Shown here in pieces: positions 1 through 8,256 of a stretch of 64,000 bases of DNA. Source of the stretch: Emticicia agri (GTDB lineage: Bacteria; Bacteroidota; Bacteroidia; Cytophagales; Spirosomataceae); NCBI RefSeq assembly GCF_004168285.1, contig NZ_SEWF01000037.1:1-64000 (forward strand), in the 5' to 3' direction. Position numbers and translations under genes: made by a program. The notes beneath the pieces are model-generated. The model saw nothing but the letters and a program-made list of their open reading frames with translations, was not told the DNA's origin and ran no database searches. Each line of letters opens with the position of its first letter. Within the stretch, counting starts at the first letter, position 1.

Positions 1-2
1 AA

Positions 3-797
3 TTACCTCGCTCAAAGTTTAAAGACCAAAAGACTAAATATATCTCTTACAGCAAACTGCGAAAGAAAAGTTATAGAAAAACCAGAAGCAGGCAAAATGC
101 TTTACTAAAATTGTTGGATAAAGGAATAGAAGCCTATCAATCCCTGCTCAATCAAACTCAAGCGAAAGGATTAAGTATGGTAGACGCTGAAACATTTAAG
201 ACCATTAAACTGGTTTATCAACAGCAAAAACAGCGATACTTACACCCACAAGCCAAGATACCAAACCGGATAGTAAGTTTGTACAAACCCTACCTCAGAC
301 CCATTATCAGGGGAAAAGAGAATAAACCCTTAGAGTTCGGAATGAAGGTTCATAAGTTGCAGGTAGGTGGAATCAGCATAATTGAATATGGAAGTTATGA
401 AGCCTTCAATGAGTGTAAACGTCTGAAAATCAGTATAGTCAAACATAAAAGTACTTTTGGTCTATGTACCCATATAGCTGCTGACAGGATTTATGCTACC
501 AATGAAAATCGTAAATATACTACTCAGAAGAACATCCAGACCAACTTTATTAGAAAGGGTACTGGAAAAGATGATAAAGCTACCAAACAAATCAAAGCAG
601 TACTTAATAAAGAAAGAGCTACACGTTTAGAAGGCAGTTTTGGTAATGAAAAGGAACATTACCTCTTGCATAAGAACAAAGCCAGAAGTCCTGACAACGA
701 ACAAGTTTGGCTATTTTTCGGTATTCACACTGCCAATGCTGTTTTGATTGCCAAACGAAGACAGAAAGCTCAAAGGCAAGCCCAAATGGCCGCTTAA
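3..797 (+). CDS. IS transposase, DDE type (C-terminal part; 5' end outside window)
   Basis: The reading frame is open from base 3 to the stop at 795-797, so the start lies upstream of the window. The internal TTG at 111 is not a convincing start. The protein has an EFGMKVH-type segment, a conserved Asp in AADRIYATNENRKY and, near the end, RLEGSFGNEKEHY, whose Glu fits the last acidic residue of a DDE active site. This layout matches the IS5/IS1182/ISNCY-like transposases common in Bacteroidota; the exact family is from memory. It would cut and rejoin the ends of its own insertion sequence. The right end of the element should lie between 800 and about 900, but the inverted-repeat partner is outside the window, so the boundary cannot be set. 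No frameshift is visible in the part seen. Confidence 0.85.
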   Translation, partial: LPRSKFKDQKTKYISYSKLRKKSYRKTRSRQNALLKLLDKGIEAYQSLLNQTQAKGLSMVDAETFKTIKLVYQQQKQRYLHPQAKIPNRIVSLYKPYLRPIIRGKENKPLEFGMKVHKLQVGGISIIEYGSYEAFNECKRLKISIVKHKSTFGLCTHIAADRIYATNENRKYTTQKNIQTNFIRKGTGKDDKATKQIKAVLNKERATRLEGSFGNEKEHYLLHKNKARSPDNEQVWLFFGIHTANAVLIAKRRQKAQRQAQMAA

Positions 798-932
798 ATT
801 GAAAATTTCATATCAAAACTCACCCATAAAATGGGGTGGTTCAGTGTGTCTACTCGTAAACAGAAAAGTCTCAATTGACGAAAAACTCACGATAGATTGT
901 ACTTTTTAAAGATGTTGCTCTTTGAAAATCAA

Positions 933-960
933 CAAGACACTCAGATTTTTGAGTGTCTTG
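933..960. terminator. 11-bp perfect hairpin between IS and epimerase gene
   Basis: Arms CAAGACACTCA (933-943) and TGAGTGTCTTG (950-960) pair perfectly around a six-base loop. It lies between two convergent genes and could end transcription from either side, but neither flank has a clean T-run, so the terminator role is only likely. Confidence 0.4.
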
Positions 961-1065
961 TCGTTAGAATATTTTATCTAAGAGAATTTCCAAGGAAAGC
1001 CTAAATAAGATAAAGAAATTTTAATCATTTTACTTCTATTATTCTCATCTTCCAATGATTACTCC

Positions 1066-2043
1066 TTACACCAATTCTGCTACTTCTTTATTGGCTTGTT
1101 CCGAAATCCATTGGTAGGTTTTTGTGATACCCTCTTTCAATGATTGTGATGGTGCCCAACCTAATTTCTCCTGAATCAGAGCATTGTCTGAATTACGACC
1201 ACGAACTCCCTCTGGGCCTGAAATATTTTTAATGATAATTTTCTTGCCCGAAATTTCGGCAATCATTTTCGCAAAATCATTGATTGAAATCATTTCTTCC
1301 GAACCGATATTTACAGGACCAGAGAAATCAGATTCCATCAAACGACGGACACCTTCCACACATTCATCTACATACAAAAACGAACGGGTTTGTTTGCCAT
1401 CGCCCCAGATTTCGATAGTGCCACCATCTTCTGCTTCAATTACTTTACGACAGATAGCCGCAGGTGCTTTTTCTTTACCACCTTTCCAGGTACCTTGCGG
1501 GCCAAAGATATTATGAAAACGAGCTACTTTTACAGTAATCCCTAAATTGCGTTGGTAAGTCAGGTATAGACGTTCGCTGAATAATTTTTCCCAGCCATAT
1601 TCGCTGTCAGGTGCCGCAGGATACGCTGATTCTTCCGAACATTTAGGGTTTTCAGGGTCAAGCTGATTGTACTCAGGGTACATACAAGCTGAGGAAGAAT
1701 AGAAGATTTTTTTTACACCTGCCTGTTGTGCGGCATGTAGCATGTGCAGGTTACAAAGTGCCGAATTGTGCATCACGGCCGCATCGTTTTCGCCTGTAAA
1801 AATATATCCTGCGCCACCCATATCTGCTGCCAACTGATATACTTCATCAAACCCACCTTCTGAAACATTTTTACAAACTACCGGGTCTGTCAAATCGCCG
1901 ATTACGAAATCATCAGCATTCCCGTTTCCATATTCGTTATATTTTAAATCTACACCTCTCACCCAATAACCTTCACTCTTTAAGCGATTAACCAAATGGC
2001 CTCCGATAAAACCACCTGCTCCACATACTAATGCTTTTTTCAT
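1066..2043 (-). CDS. GDP-mannose 3,5-epimerase homologue (extended SDR)
   Basis: The 325-residue protein is an NAD-dependent sugar-nucleotide epimerase. GAGGFIGG (residues 8-15) is the Rossmann dinucleotide loop. SSACMYPEY (117-125), Tyr149 and Lys153 of YGWEK, FHNIFGPQGTWKGGKEKAPA (176-195) and GPEGVRGRNSDN (276-287) closely resemble plant GDP-mannose 3,5-epimerase (EC 5.1.3.18). Cys120 and Lys192 align with the acid/base pair Cys145/Lys217 of the Arabidopsis enzyme and Tyr149/Lys153 with its Tyr174/Lys178. The plant enzyme converts GDP-D-mannose to GDP-L-galactose and GDP-L-gulose. Here the product probably feeds a surface glycan, but the gene stands alone, so this is inference. A -7 like box (TAAATTTG on the minus strand, 2094-2101) lies about 50 bp upstream of the ATG. 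Function as a general NDP-sugar epimerase is the main alternative. Confidence 0.85.
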   Translation of the reverse strand: MKKALVCGAGGFIGGHLVNRLKSEGYWVRGVDLKYNEYGNGNADDFVIGDLTDPVVCKNVSEGGFDEVYQLAADMGGAGYIFTGENDAAVMHNSALCNLHMLHAAQQAGVKKIFYSSSACMYPEYNQLDPENPKCSEESAYPAAPDSEYGWEKLFSERLYLTYQRNLGITVKVARFHNIFGPQGTWKGGKEKAPAAICRKVIEAEDGGTIEIWGDGKQTRSFLYVDECVEGVRRLMESDFSGPVNIGSEEMISINDFAKMIAEISGKKIIIKNISGPEGVRGRNSDNALIQEKLGWAPSQSLKEGITKTYQWISEQANKEVAELV

Positions 2044-2487
2044 AGAAATAATTTTATGCTGATAAATAAAAAAATAAGTATTTGAATATCGTACAAATTT
2101 AGTAAACCTACCTTTATAAAAAAATTACTGAACGGTATTAAAAAGAAGATAAAGTGTTAAATTATCCTATTTTTATACATAAAATATATTTCTAAGGGAA
2201 TTATCAGATTAGGTTCCTATTAAGGATTTATCTATAAAAGCATTCTTTATTATTTAAAGTAAAAGTAAAGAAGACAGTAGAAATATTTATTTATCGATAG
2301 AATATAACTATTTGAGGATTTACTTATAATTATTGAATTAAATTTGGTGTTCCTGTTGCATTATTCCAATTTTATGGTTAGCTTAAAAAAGATTTAGTCA
2401 CTTTAGTTACAACGGAATTTTTAAATATAAGCTACCTTATTTACAGGTAGCTTATATTTTATTGCTGGATTAAAATAAGAAGATTTT
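2044..2487. other. AT-rich intergenic region with attenuator-like inverted repeats
   Basis: No gene was recognised. The left part holds the promoter side of the epimerase gene. The right part has three related segments: GGTTAGCTTA (2373-2382), TAAGCTACCT (2428-2437) and AGGTAGCTTA (2445-2454). The middle one can pair with either neighbour, which gives two mutually exclusive hairpins before the gene at 2488. Confidence 0.5.
2427..2462 (+). terminator. Terminator-like hairpin upstream of the 2488 gene
   Basis: Arms ATAAGCTACCT (2427-2437) and AGGTAGCTTAT (2445-2455) form an 11-bp stem with a 7-base loop, followed by ATTTTATT. It looks like an intrinsic terminator, yet no plus-strand gene precedes it. 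It could end a small transcript or act as a leader attenuator for the gene starting 25 bp later. Confidence 0.5.
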
Positions 2488-3105
2488 ATGACCATTACGT
2501 ATAATCAATATCCTTTATTGAGCTATACTTCCTATAGCCCAAAAGATATTCCTAAGGAACTCTTCATAGGGGCTGTAAATAGTAGAACTATCCAGGAAAT
2601 ACTTGCTCATAAAGGGTATGCTCATTTTTTTCCCCTGATAGTAAACTTACAACGAAATACTTTCCAACCAAGTAATTACTTTTTAAGTCAAAATATTCAA
2701 AACCTCCTTTTGAATGAGGAAAAATCCAGGTTTTATTCTTTGAGAGAGTTTTCAAAAAAAAGTGATACCCGCTATGGATGTATTTTGATGGAAAATGGCT
2801 ATACCTGCTTGTATGTTTATTTGAGTAAAAAAGATGCCTTACGCCTGAAAAGAATAAGTGATTCCTATATTGGGGTAGGTTACTATAAGAAGAATATTTT
2901 GATTGGATTTGAAGAAGGAGTCATTAATAATGATTCTTTAATTCTTCAGGAAAATGGTATTTATCCTGAAGAGGCTAATTGGTTAGATTACCTGACATTT
3001 TGTATCAGTGTTTTGGGCTATGCGGTTAACAATAGTTATCTGATGGATAGCCATGAAGTAGATGAAAAGATTTTCATGTTAAAGAAAAATGATTTGCTTC
3101 ATTGA
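2488..3105 (+). CDS. Hypothetical protein (205 aa), no recognised domain
   Basis: I do not recognise this 205-residue protein. It has no signal peptide or clear membrane segment, is rich in Tyr, Lys, Asn and Leu, and looks like a cytoplasmic globular protein. The ATG at 2488 follows AAGAAGATTTT and is the first Met of the frame. Upstream is a terminator-like hairpin within a possible attenuator. The next gene on the same strand starts 77 bp after the stop, so co-transcription is possible. Base use is AT-rich like its neighbours up to 8.5 kb. Its reality rests on length, a clean start and protein-like composition. Confidence 0.6.
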   Translation: MTITYNQYPLLSYTSYSPKDIPKELFIGAVNSRTIQEILAHKGYAHFFPLIVNLQRNTFQPSNYFLSQNIQNLLLNEEKSRFYSLREFSKKSDTRYGCILMENGYTCLYVYLSKKDALRLKRISDSYIGVGYYKKNILIGFEEGVINNDSLILQENGIYPEEANWLDYLTFCISVLGYAVNNSYLMDSHEVDEKIFMLKKNDLLH

Positions 3106-3182
3106 TATACACTGTTTTAAAAATCAGGTAATCGTTTATCCCGCAATAGAATAATACAAATAATTGACCAAAAAAGTAACCA

Positions 3183-3767
3183 ATGAAAAATTACGTATTG
3201 ATTGGCTTTATTGCCTTATTTTTGCTTGACTTTAAAGCATTTGCTCAAAAAGAAACATTAGTTGAGCTATTAGAAAAGACTATTTTGCTTTCAGAAAATG
3301 AAAAAACAACTGAACTGAAAGATGCAATTGGCGATGCAAGTTTTGCCGTAGAAAGTGAAGCCTATACAAGAGGCAATGAGATGAAAAACCGAATTTTGAA
3401 GGAAGCCAAAGTCTTAAAAAGCTTCATTCCATTAGTAGAAGACGGTACTTTGAAAAAAGATTCTTTAAATAAAGTAGTTAATACCATCAGATTATTGATT
3501 GGCGTGAATCAGATTAATAATTTATTGGGGGAAGGTAAAGAAGGACTCATTGGTAATGCGGAGACAATCTCTACAAGTATCAGTCTCTTGCAAAAAGGTA
3601 AAGTCATCTTAGATAATGGAAAGCAACAAAAGCTAAGTGATTTATTAGCAGATGTGTCTAAAATAGTAAGCGAACTGGATAGTAAAGAAGCAAATGCTAA
3701 GGGAGCTGCCTCATCTGCTAAAAAAACTCTGGGAAAAATAGTTTATCTATTGAAAGAGACTATCTGA
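3183..3767 (+). CDS. Hypothetical secreted helical protein (194 aa)
   Basis: The N-terminus MKNYVLIGFIALFLLDFKAFAQ is a Sec signal peptide with cleavage expected after AFA. The mature part is highly charged and nearly free of Pro, Trp and Cys, with long stretches of Glu, Lys, Leu and Ala in heptad-like spacing, so an all-helical periplasmic or outer-membrane-associated protein is likely. No catalytic motif is visible and I cannot name a family. It follows the 2488 gene on the same strand. A short inverted repeat (ATCCTTTATA/TATAAAGGAT, 3791-3812) follows its stop. Confidence 0.65.
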   Translation: MKNYVLIGFIALFLLDFKAFAQKETLVELLEKTILLSENEKTTELKDAIGDASFAVESEAYTRGNEMKNRILKEAKVLKSFIPLVEDGTLKKDSLNKVVNTIRLLIGVNQINNLLGEGKEGLIGNAETISTSISLLQKGKVILDNGKQQKLSDLLADVSKIVSELDSKEANAKGAASSAKKTLGKIVYLLKETI

Positions 3768-4429
3768 TTTTACTTCTAATCTGATAATATATCCTTTATA
3801 TTTATAAAGGATTGACTAGATACGTCCCATTTATCAGCTAATATACATACTCAGAAGGAAATGGTGGAAAGATTTTAGATGAACCAATTCATCCGTAGTA
3901 TTTACTTTTTTCAATTTTATGGTAAGCCTTACAGCTAACTGATTATAGTAGATTCAGTGAAGGCTACCTTATTTGCCTAATAAGCTGATTACCCTATTAA
4001 TATTTATTGTAGGGGAATAATGATTTTTGATAAGTAAATCCAGAAAAGGTAACCCAGATGCTATTTTCAATAGTGGCTGGGTCAGAATTACACATGGCCT
4101 TTACTTAACTAACTACTTTCTTGTCAATTTTCTATTCTCATTATATAATCTTCAATCATAGCAAAAAGTCACTATTTTTATAACTAACTCTAATAACAGT
4201 AATGAGATTAAAGGAATATATTACTTCTTTATCTGAGGGAGAATTTATCTAAAAATTAGCTGATCCTTGCTAAATAACTTTGCAAAGAATGCAAATCATA
4301 TAGTTCAAAATAATTTGTTTAACAGTATTTAGAAAATAAAATAAAAGAGAGGTTATTTAAAAAGATGAACTTTATGTTAATTTGGCTTTTCAACCTATAA
4401 TGATTATTACTTGATGAAATGTAAGTGCT
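3768..4429. other. 662-bp AT-rich intergenic region
   Basis: No gene seen. A 10-bp inverted repeat at 3791-3812 may be a weak terminator. At 3921-3931 and 3959-3969 there is a second copy of the arm pair seen at 2373/2428: GGTAAGCCTTA and GAAGGCTACC. Compared with the first copy, changes on one arm are matched on the other. The remainder shows nothing recognisable. Confidence 0.45.
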
Positions 4430-4876
4430 ATGAAAAGACGTAAGATTAACAAAAAGCGAAAGTGGTTTCCTTATTTAATTATTTTTATCTTAATCCTCTT
4501 TCTCTCTGCGGTTTTGTATATATTATACCAAGAACCATTAATAAAAAAGAAGGTAAATGCATATTTTGAAAAAAAAGTAAATACAGCGTCTGTATCAGAC
4601 AGTACATTCATTGGGCGATGGGACTCCTATAATGATACTGCTTTGGATCTTACCATATTTAAGAAGAATGGCAGAATTTTTATTCATGAAAACCTATTTG
4701 ATAAGGCAGTGTTTAATGAAGAGTTAGTCGCCGATACATTAAATACGGATATAAAGCTTACTTATAAAACCAAGGATAAAGATTTTTTAGGTGAATATTT
4801 TGTCATAGACAAAAAGAATAATTTACATTTTTTCAATAAAGAGGGAAAGGAATTAGCAAAAAAAGCGCCTAAATAA
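4430..4876 (+). CDS. Hypothetical single-pass membrane-anchored protein (148 aa)
   Basis: A strongly basic N-terminus (KRRKINKKRK) is followed by one hydrophobic segment at residues 13-32, giving an N-in membrane anchor with about 115 residues outside. The outer part contains GRWDSYNDTALDLTIFKKNGR and later alternating hydrophobic and polar stretches, as in small lipocalin-like or beta-sandwich domains, but this is only a shape resemblance. No cysteine or enzyme motif is present. The gene is isolated between long AT-rich spacers, so no operon context helps. Confidence 0.6.
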   Translation: MKRRKINKKRKWFPYLIIFILILFLSAVLYILYQEPLIKKKVNAYFEKKVNTASVSDSTFIGRWDSYNDTALDLTIFKKNGRIFIHENLFDKAVFNEELVADTLNTDIKLTYKTKDKDFLGEYFVIDKKNNLHFFNKEGKELAKKAPK

Positions 4877-5658
4877 AAGCTATCTCTGCTGGCTATTGAC
4901 TTTGTGATTTTGTTTCAGTTTCTCTTCCTTTAAGTAGACAAGCAATAAAGAATTATATAAAAGACTCCTCAGTTAATATTAGGTAGATTATAAACATCTC
5001 AATATTTATGTGATTTTATTAGAAATGGCAGGTAAATTATTTTTTAAGTAAAGATAATTTATCTGCTATTCTTTTGCTTGCTTTTATTCTTCTGTTAAGC
5101 ATTTCAACTGATAATTCTTCTAAAGTTATCTCACAGAAACTTCGAAAGAAGTACCTCATTATCGTTCCTACTGCCTTTTTTAGGCTTTCAAGCTAAATAA
5201 TAGCTATTCTTAAATTTATTTGACCCTTCAATTAAAAAAGCGTAGAAAGTTTGTCAAGCAATGAATAACAGCAAATAGAAAAGTAATGAACACTCTTGCA
5301 TAATAACAAAGAAATTATACTTTATTAGCATTAACATGATTTAATGTAATTAGACAAGCAAGTTTAGCCATTTTCTTGATTGTTGATAAGCCGTAAAATA
5401 AAATTTTCAAGAAGTTCAGGTGGTTTTGTTTAGTTTTGCTTTGAGTGTTTCTTAGTAGGCACTCGTTGTAGTTAAATATGTAGAGTCTCAGGACTTTGTC
5501 TTGAGGCTCTCTATTCTCAAAAATATAGTTTATGCCGTGCTTAATCCGCTCTACTCATAAAACTTTCAGAATATTAAAACGTTTTTATTACTAAAAAGGG
5601 ATTCTGGTAACTTCTAAATAGTTTTATAGTATTACATAGTCATAAATGTTTTATAAAT
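4877..5658. other. 782-bp AT-rich intergenic region
   Basis: No confident gene. A 40-codon minus-strand reading frame lies at 5037-5159. A small hairpin (GAGTCTCA with TGAGGCTC, about 5487-5510) lies in the right half. The rest shows no structure I can support. The low coding density resembles decayed or rarely selected DNA. Confidence 0.4.
5037..5159 (-). CDS. Possible small basic protein or gene remnant (40 aa)
   Basis: A 40-codon frame from ATG (5157-5159) to TAA (5037-5039) encodes an amphipathic basic peptide with ITLEELSVEMLNRRIK and a lysine-rich end. Its composition is more protein-like than random AT-rich DNA. No family is recognised, and a stop lies nine codons before the ATG. It may be a fragment of a lost gene. 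Confidence 0.2.
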   Translation of the reverse strand: MRYFFRSFCEITLEELSVEMLNRRIKASKRIADKLSLLKK

Positions 5659-5979
5659 ATGAAAAGATTATTGTTATTGAATCTTTTTGTACTGATTCTG
5701 CAAGCCCATACTTCTATCAAATTTAAATGCTCAATTATTGCAGAGGGCGATTGCCTCTTAGGTAAAAATATGTTTATCAACAATCCTGATACACATTGGG
5801 CATATAAAGTAACAGTCAGAACTTTTAGACAGGAAGGGGGTAAAAAAAGCAAAAGCGATAAGGTTTATAACATCATTGCCGGGGGGCGGATTTTTCTTGG
5901 TTGTACGAAGGAATCTATCCTTTCCTACCCTCGTTTTGTTGATAAACGCTATGAAATTATTAGTGAGACTAAAATATAG
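5659..5979 (+). CDS. Hypothetical small secreted protein (106 aa)
   Basis: The N-terminus MKRLLLLNLFVLILQAHTSI is a plausible Sec signal peptide. The mature part contains two Cys residues before residue 35 and one in the second half (LGCTKESI), a basic GGKKSKSDK stretch and a YNIIAGGRIFLG segment. No family was recognised. It is isolated between long spacers. Initiation at 5659 is the first ATG and fits the signal peptide. It may be orphan to this lineage. Confidence 0.5.
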   Translation: MKRLLLLNLFVLILQAHTSIKFKCSIIAEGDCLLGKNMFINNPDTHWAYKVTVRTFRQEGGKKSKSDKVYNIIAGGRIFLGCTKESILSYPRFVDKRYEIISETKI

Positions 5980-6321
5980 CTATTAAAAAGCATAATGATA
6001 AACTATATATGTTGAATGGCTCCCAATTTTTCTATATTTCATATCCTTATTAAAAAGCTCATCAAGCCACAGGCATTATATGTAACTTAATAGGAATAAT
6101 AGAGAGTAATTGAATAGTCATGGAGAGGTGATTCTGCTTGTCTGATAATGGACAAAAGATGGTTTTATAATAATAGGTTAGTACAATTCAATGATAGATA
6201 TTGGTCATTTTCTATCTAAGATTTATTTATTTTCTTAAAGTAGAAATATCAGTCAAGTAATTCTTTGTTATATTGATTCGGCATAGATATAATTGCTTCC
6301 TACAGTCTTGCAGGTAGCTAA
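5980..6321. other. 342-bp intergenic region without recognised features
   Basis: Lies between convergent genes ending at 5979 and 6322. A short complementary pair CTACAG/CTTGCAGGTAG near 6301-6318 could form a weak hairpin after the peptidase-like gene. Nothing else was seen. Confidence 0.35.
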
Positions 6322-7092
6322 CTACTCAATAATTTGATACAATTCTTTTGCTTTAGATTTAGACAAAGCGTTAAAATGCCACCACTTATTACTGCTCTTG
6401 AAGTATCCTGCTTTTTCCATTACATTTCTTAAAATCAACCTGTTGTCAATCTGTTTTTTAGTCAATTTCTCTGCTGCAAGCATCTGATTTTCCAAAACCG
6501 GTGAGGCAAGCTCCCCGAAATAATCATATTGGGTTCCCATATCTAATGGTTTCTTAGCCGAGGTATCATAAAGGGTAAGGTCGATTGCTGAACCATAGTT
6601 ATTAATTGAGCCTTCAGCCGGATCATCCACAAATTCTACTCTTTTCGCAGGAGGAATAGTGTCCAGTGATGTCCAGAACTTTTGTTGCACAGAAAGTGGA
6701 CGAGCACTGTCATAAATCAAAAGACGTAAATCAGGATGATCTTTCTGGAGAATTTTATGGGCATTGATAAGCATCTCAGCAGGTTTTTTTTGTAAATAAC
6801 TTCTTGTCAATTCGCCATAAAGGTCTGTATTCATAAAGTTATCTGTGGTAGAGTATTTAAGGTCAACTAAAATAGTTGAATCCAACGTCTGAATATCAAC
6901 TAAGCCTTGACTGAGCATTTGTTGTTCTAAATTAGATATATCGGTTCTTACCACGGCAGGCATTGTATCCTGAGGTGTATATAATGAATCTTCCTGGACT
7001 GTAAATGTGATATCATTACTGGAAATCCACGAACAACTGGTCATGAAACTCATTATCATTGCCATTCCTGAAATAAGGCGGAGTTTTAACAT
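6322..7092 (-). CDS. VanX/DdpX-like (peptidase M15D) lipoprotein with altered active site
   Basis: The 256-residue protein starts with a lipoprotein signal ending at Cys20 (SFMTSC), so it is probably membrane-anchored in the envelope. Residues from about 65 match the D-Ala-D-Ala dipeptidase fold: VDLKYSTTDNFM, YDSARP (Arg131), then a SxHxxGxAxD-type motif and WWHFN. In active VanX-family enzymes the zinc ligands are His, Asp and His, with a Glu general base three residues before the last His. Here the motif reads SINNYGSAID, so Asn164 replaces the first His, and KWWH puts Lys236 in place of the Glu; Asp171 and His239 remain. Each change is one base away from the usual codon (AAT for CAT, AAG for GAG). 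I infer loss of peptidase activity with possible retained peptide binding. An active enzyme with different metal use is less likely. Confidence 0.8.
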   Translation of the reverse strand: MLKLRLISGMAMIMSFMTSCSWISSNDITFTVQEDSLYTPQDTMPAVVRTDISNLEQQMLSQGLVDIQTLDSTILVDLKYSTTDNFMNTDLYGELTRSYLQKKPAEMLINAHKILQKDHPDLRLLIYDSARPLSVQQKFWTSLDTIPPAKRVEFVDDPAEGSINNYGSAIDLTLYDTSAKKPLDMGTQYDYFGELASPVLENQMLAAEKLTKKQIDNRLILRNVMEKAGYFKSSNKWWHFNALSKSKAKELYQIIE

Positions 7093-7445
7093 ACAAAGGG
7101 TTTTTAAGGTATCAGATTACAATCTTAAGAATTAAATATAAATATAAGATTAATTTTATTTTACTAATAACTCTACCTTAAAATCGGCTATTTATGTGAG
7201 TAACTATGACTAATAGCTTGATTCAAAATCATAATTTTTATGAAAATAATAGAATTAATTTTTCTGTACTTCCTTGACAGACTTACGTTGCAAATAACCT
7301 TTTATATAATCATATTTCACAGTATATTGAAAAATAGTAACCTGAAAGAATTACCTTAAAATAAAAATTGCTATTAATTATCATACTTATAAGTTATTTT
7401 TGTAAAGGGATAAAATGAATTTCTTTCCCCTTTATAAGCAAAGCT
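7093..7445. other. 353-bp intergenic region with divergent promoters
   Basis: Lies between divergent genes. A candidate promoter for the gene at 7446 is TTG (7368-7370), a 24-bp spacer and TATTTTTG (7395-7402), near the Bacteroidota -33/-7 consensus with a slightly long spacer. No other feature was seen. Confidence 0.4.
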
Positions 7446-7943
7446 ATGGTAGTGATATTTGTTGTGACGATTATTTCAATAAGCTGTTTAACTATTGGGA
7501 TTTATTCTTTAAAAGTTAAAGTATTTTCTAACGTTGAACCTCAAGAGGGGGCAGCATCCCAAAAAATATTTTTAGACTCAAAAGTTGCCTTAAGATTGGT
7601 AGAGTTAGGGGTCGGATTAATAGTAATTGGAGGATTATTTATATTATATAGTCTTCTGATGAATACAGGTATTGCTACTGGCGAAACCATAGAGTCCTTG
7701 GATGTACATCAAAAAATAGCTGATGCAAATTTAATCAATAAGAAAAGAGAATTTTTAACAGCTGCTATTATCCTGTTTATTAATGGAGTTATCATACTTA
7801 TGATAGCTAACAGAATATTTCTTAATTCTGAAAATATTCCTCAAAGTCTACCTCATAAAAATAAGGAATTTACTAAAGCATCGCGAGAAGAACAGCTATT
7901 TTTAGCACCAGAAGTTTTGCTTGAAAGTAATACCTTTTCTTAA
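7446..7943 (+). CDS. Hypothetical membrane protein with three TM segments (165 aa)
   Basis: Three hydrophobic segments are visible, at about residues 2-22, 50-72 and 100-123, separated by short polar loops, with a hydrophilic C-terminal tail. No signature residues or family are recognised. The start ATG at 7446 lies 44 bp after a good -7 like box (TATTTTTG). A 7-bp hairpin (GTAAACG/CGTTTAC) just after the stop may end transcription. It is isolated, with no partner gene suggesting a role. Confidence 0.6.
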   Translation: MVVIFVVTIISISCLTIGIYSLKVKVFSNVEPQEGAASQKIFLDSKVALRLVELGVGLIVIGGLFILYSLLMNTGIATGETIESLDVHQKIADANLINKKREFLTAAIILFINGVIILMIANRIFLNSENIPQSLPHKNKEFTKASREEQLFLAPEVLLESNTFS

Positions 7944-7955
7944 TTCTTCTCCCGG

Positions 7956-7977
7956 GTAAACGATTCGTTTACTAAAA
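7956..7977 (+). terminator. Short hairpin after the 7446 gene
   Basis: GTAAACG (7956-7962) and CGTTTAC (7966-7972) form a 7-bp stem with a 3-base loop 13 bp after the stop. The following bases are A-rich rather than T-rich, so it is a weak terminator on the plus strand. Confidence 0.35.
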
Positions 7978-8194
7978 AATGATACCAGAATTTGCCTTGT
8001 AAAAATGCCCGATATAGTCGGTTGTTTTTATGGATAGTATATATATGCTACCGCCGGATAAAAAAATTGCTATTTTTTTCAAAATGACACAACCTTTTTG
8101 CTAAGGTTTCCGTAAATATTACAAAATATAATTCTTATAATTATATTTCATTGAATTTGTAATAGTAATTGTAGTTTACCTTTATAGACTATGA

Positions 8195-8243
8195 TTATTG
8201 AATCAAGAAAGCCCGTTTTCATTGGGCTTTCTTGATTCAATAA
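8195..8243. terminator. 20-bp perfect inverted repeat hairpin
   Basis: Arms TTATTGAATCAAGAAAGCCC (8195-8214) and its exact complement (8224-8243) enclose a 9-base loop. This is the longest uninterrupted terminator-sized stem in the window. No T-run follows, and it lies 250 bp after one gene and 13 bp before the next small reading frame, so it could also be a transcript-stabilising or protein-binding site. The remainder of 7944-8256 shows no gene. Confidence 0.5.
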
Positions 8244-8256
8244 TATGAGTTAAGGT

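Noticed and set aside
5640-5852. Minus-strand frame opposite the small secreted protein at 5659
   Set aside because: The plus-strand frame has a signal peptide and a clean start; the minus frame is a shadow.
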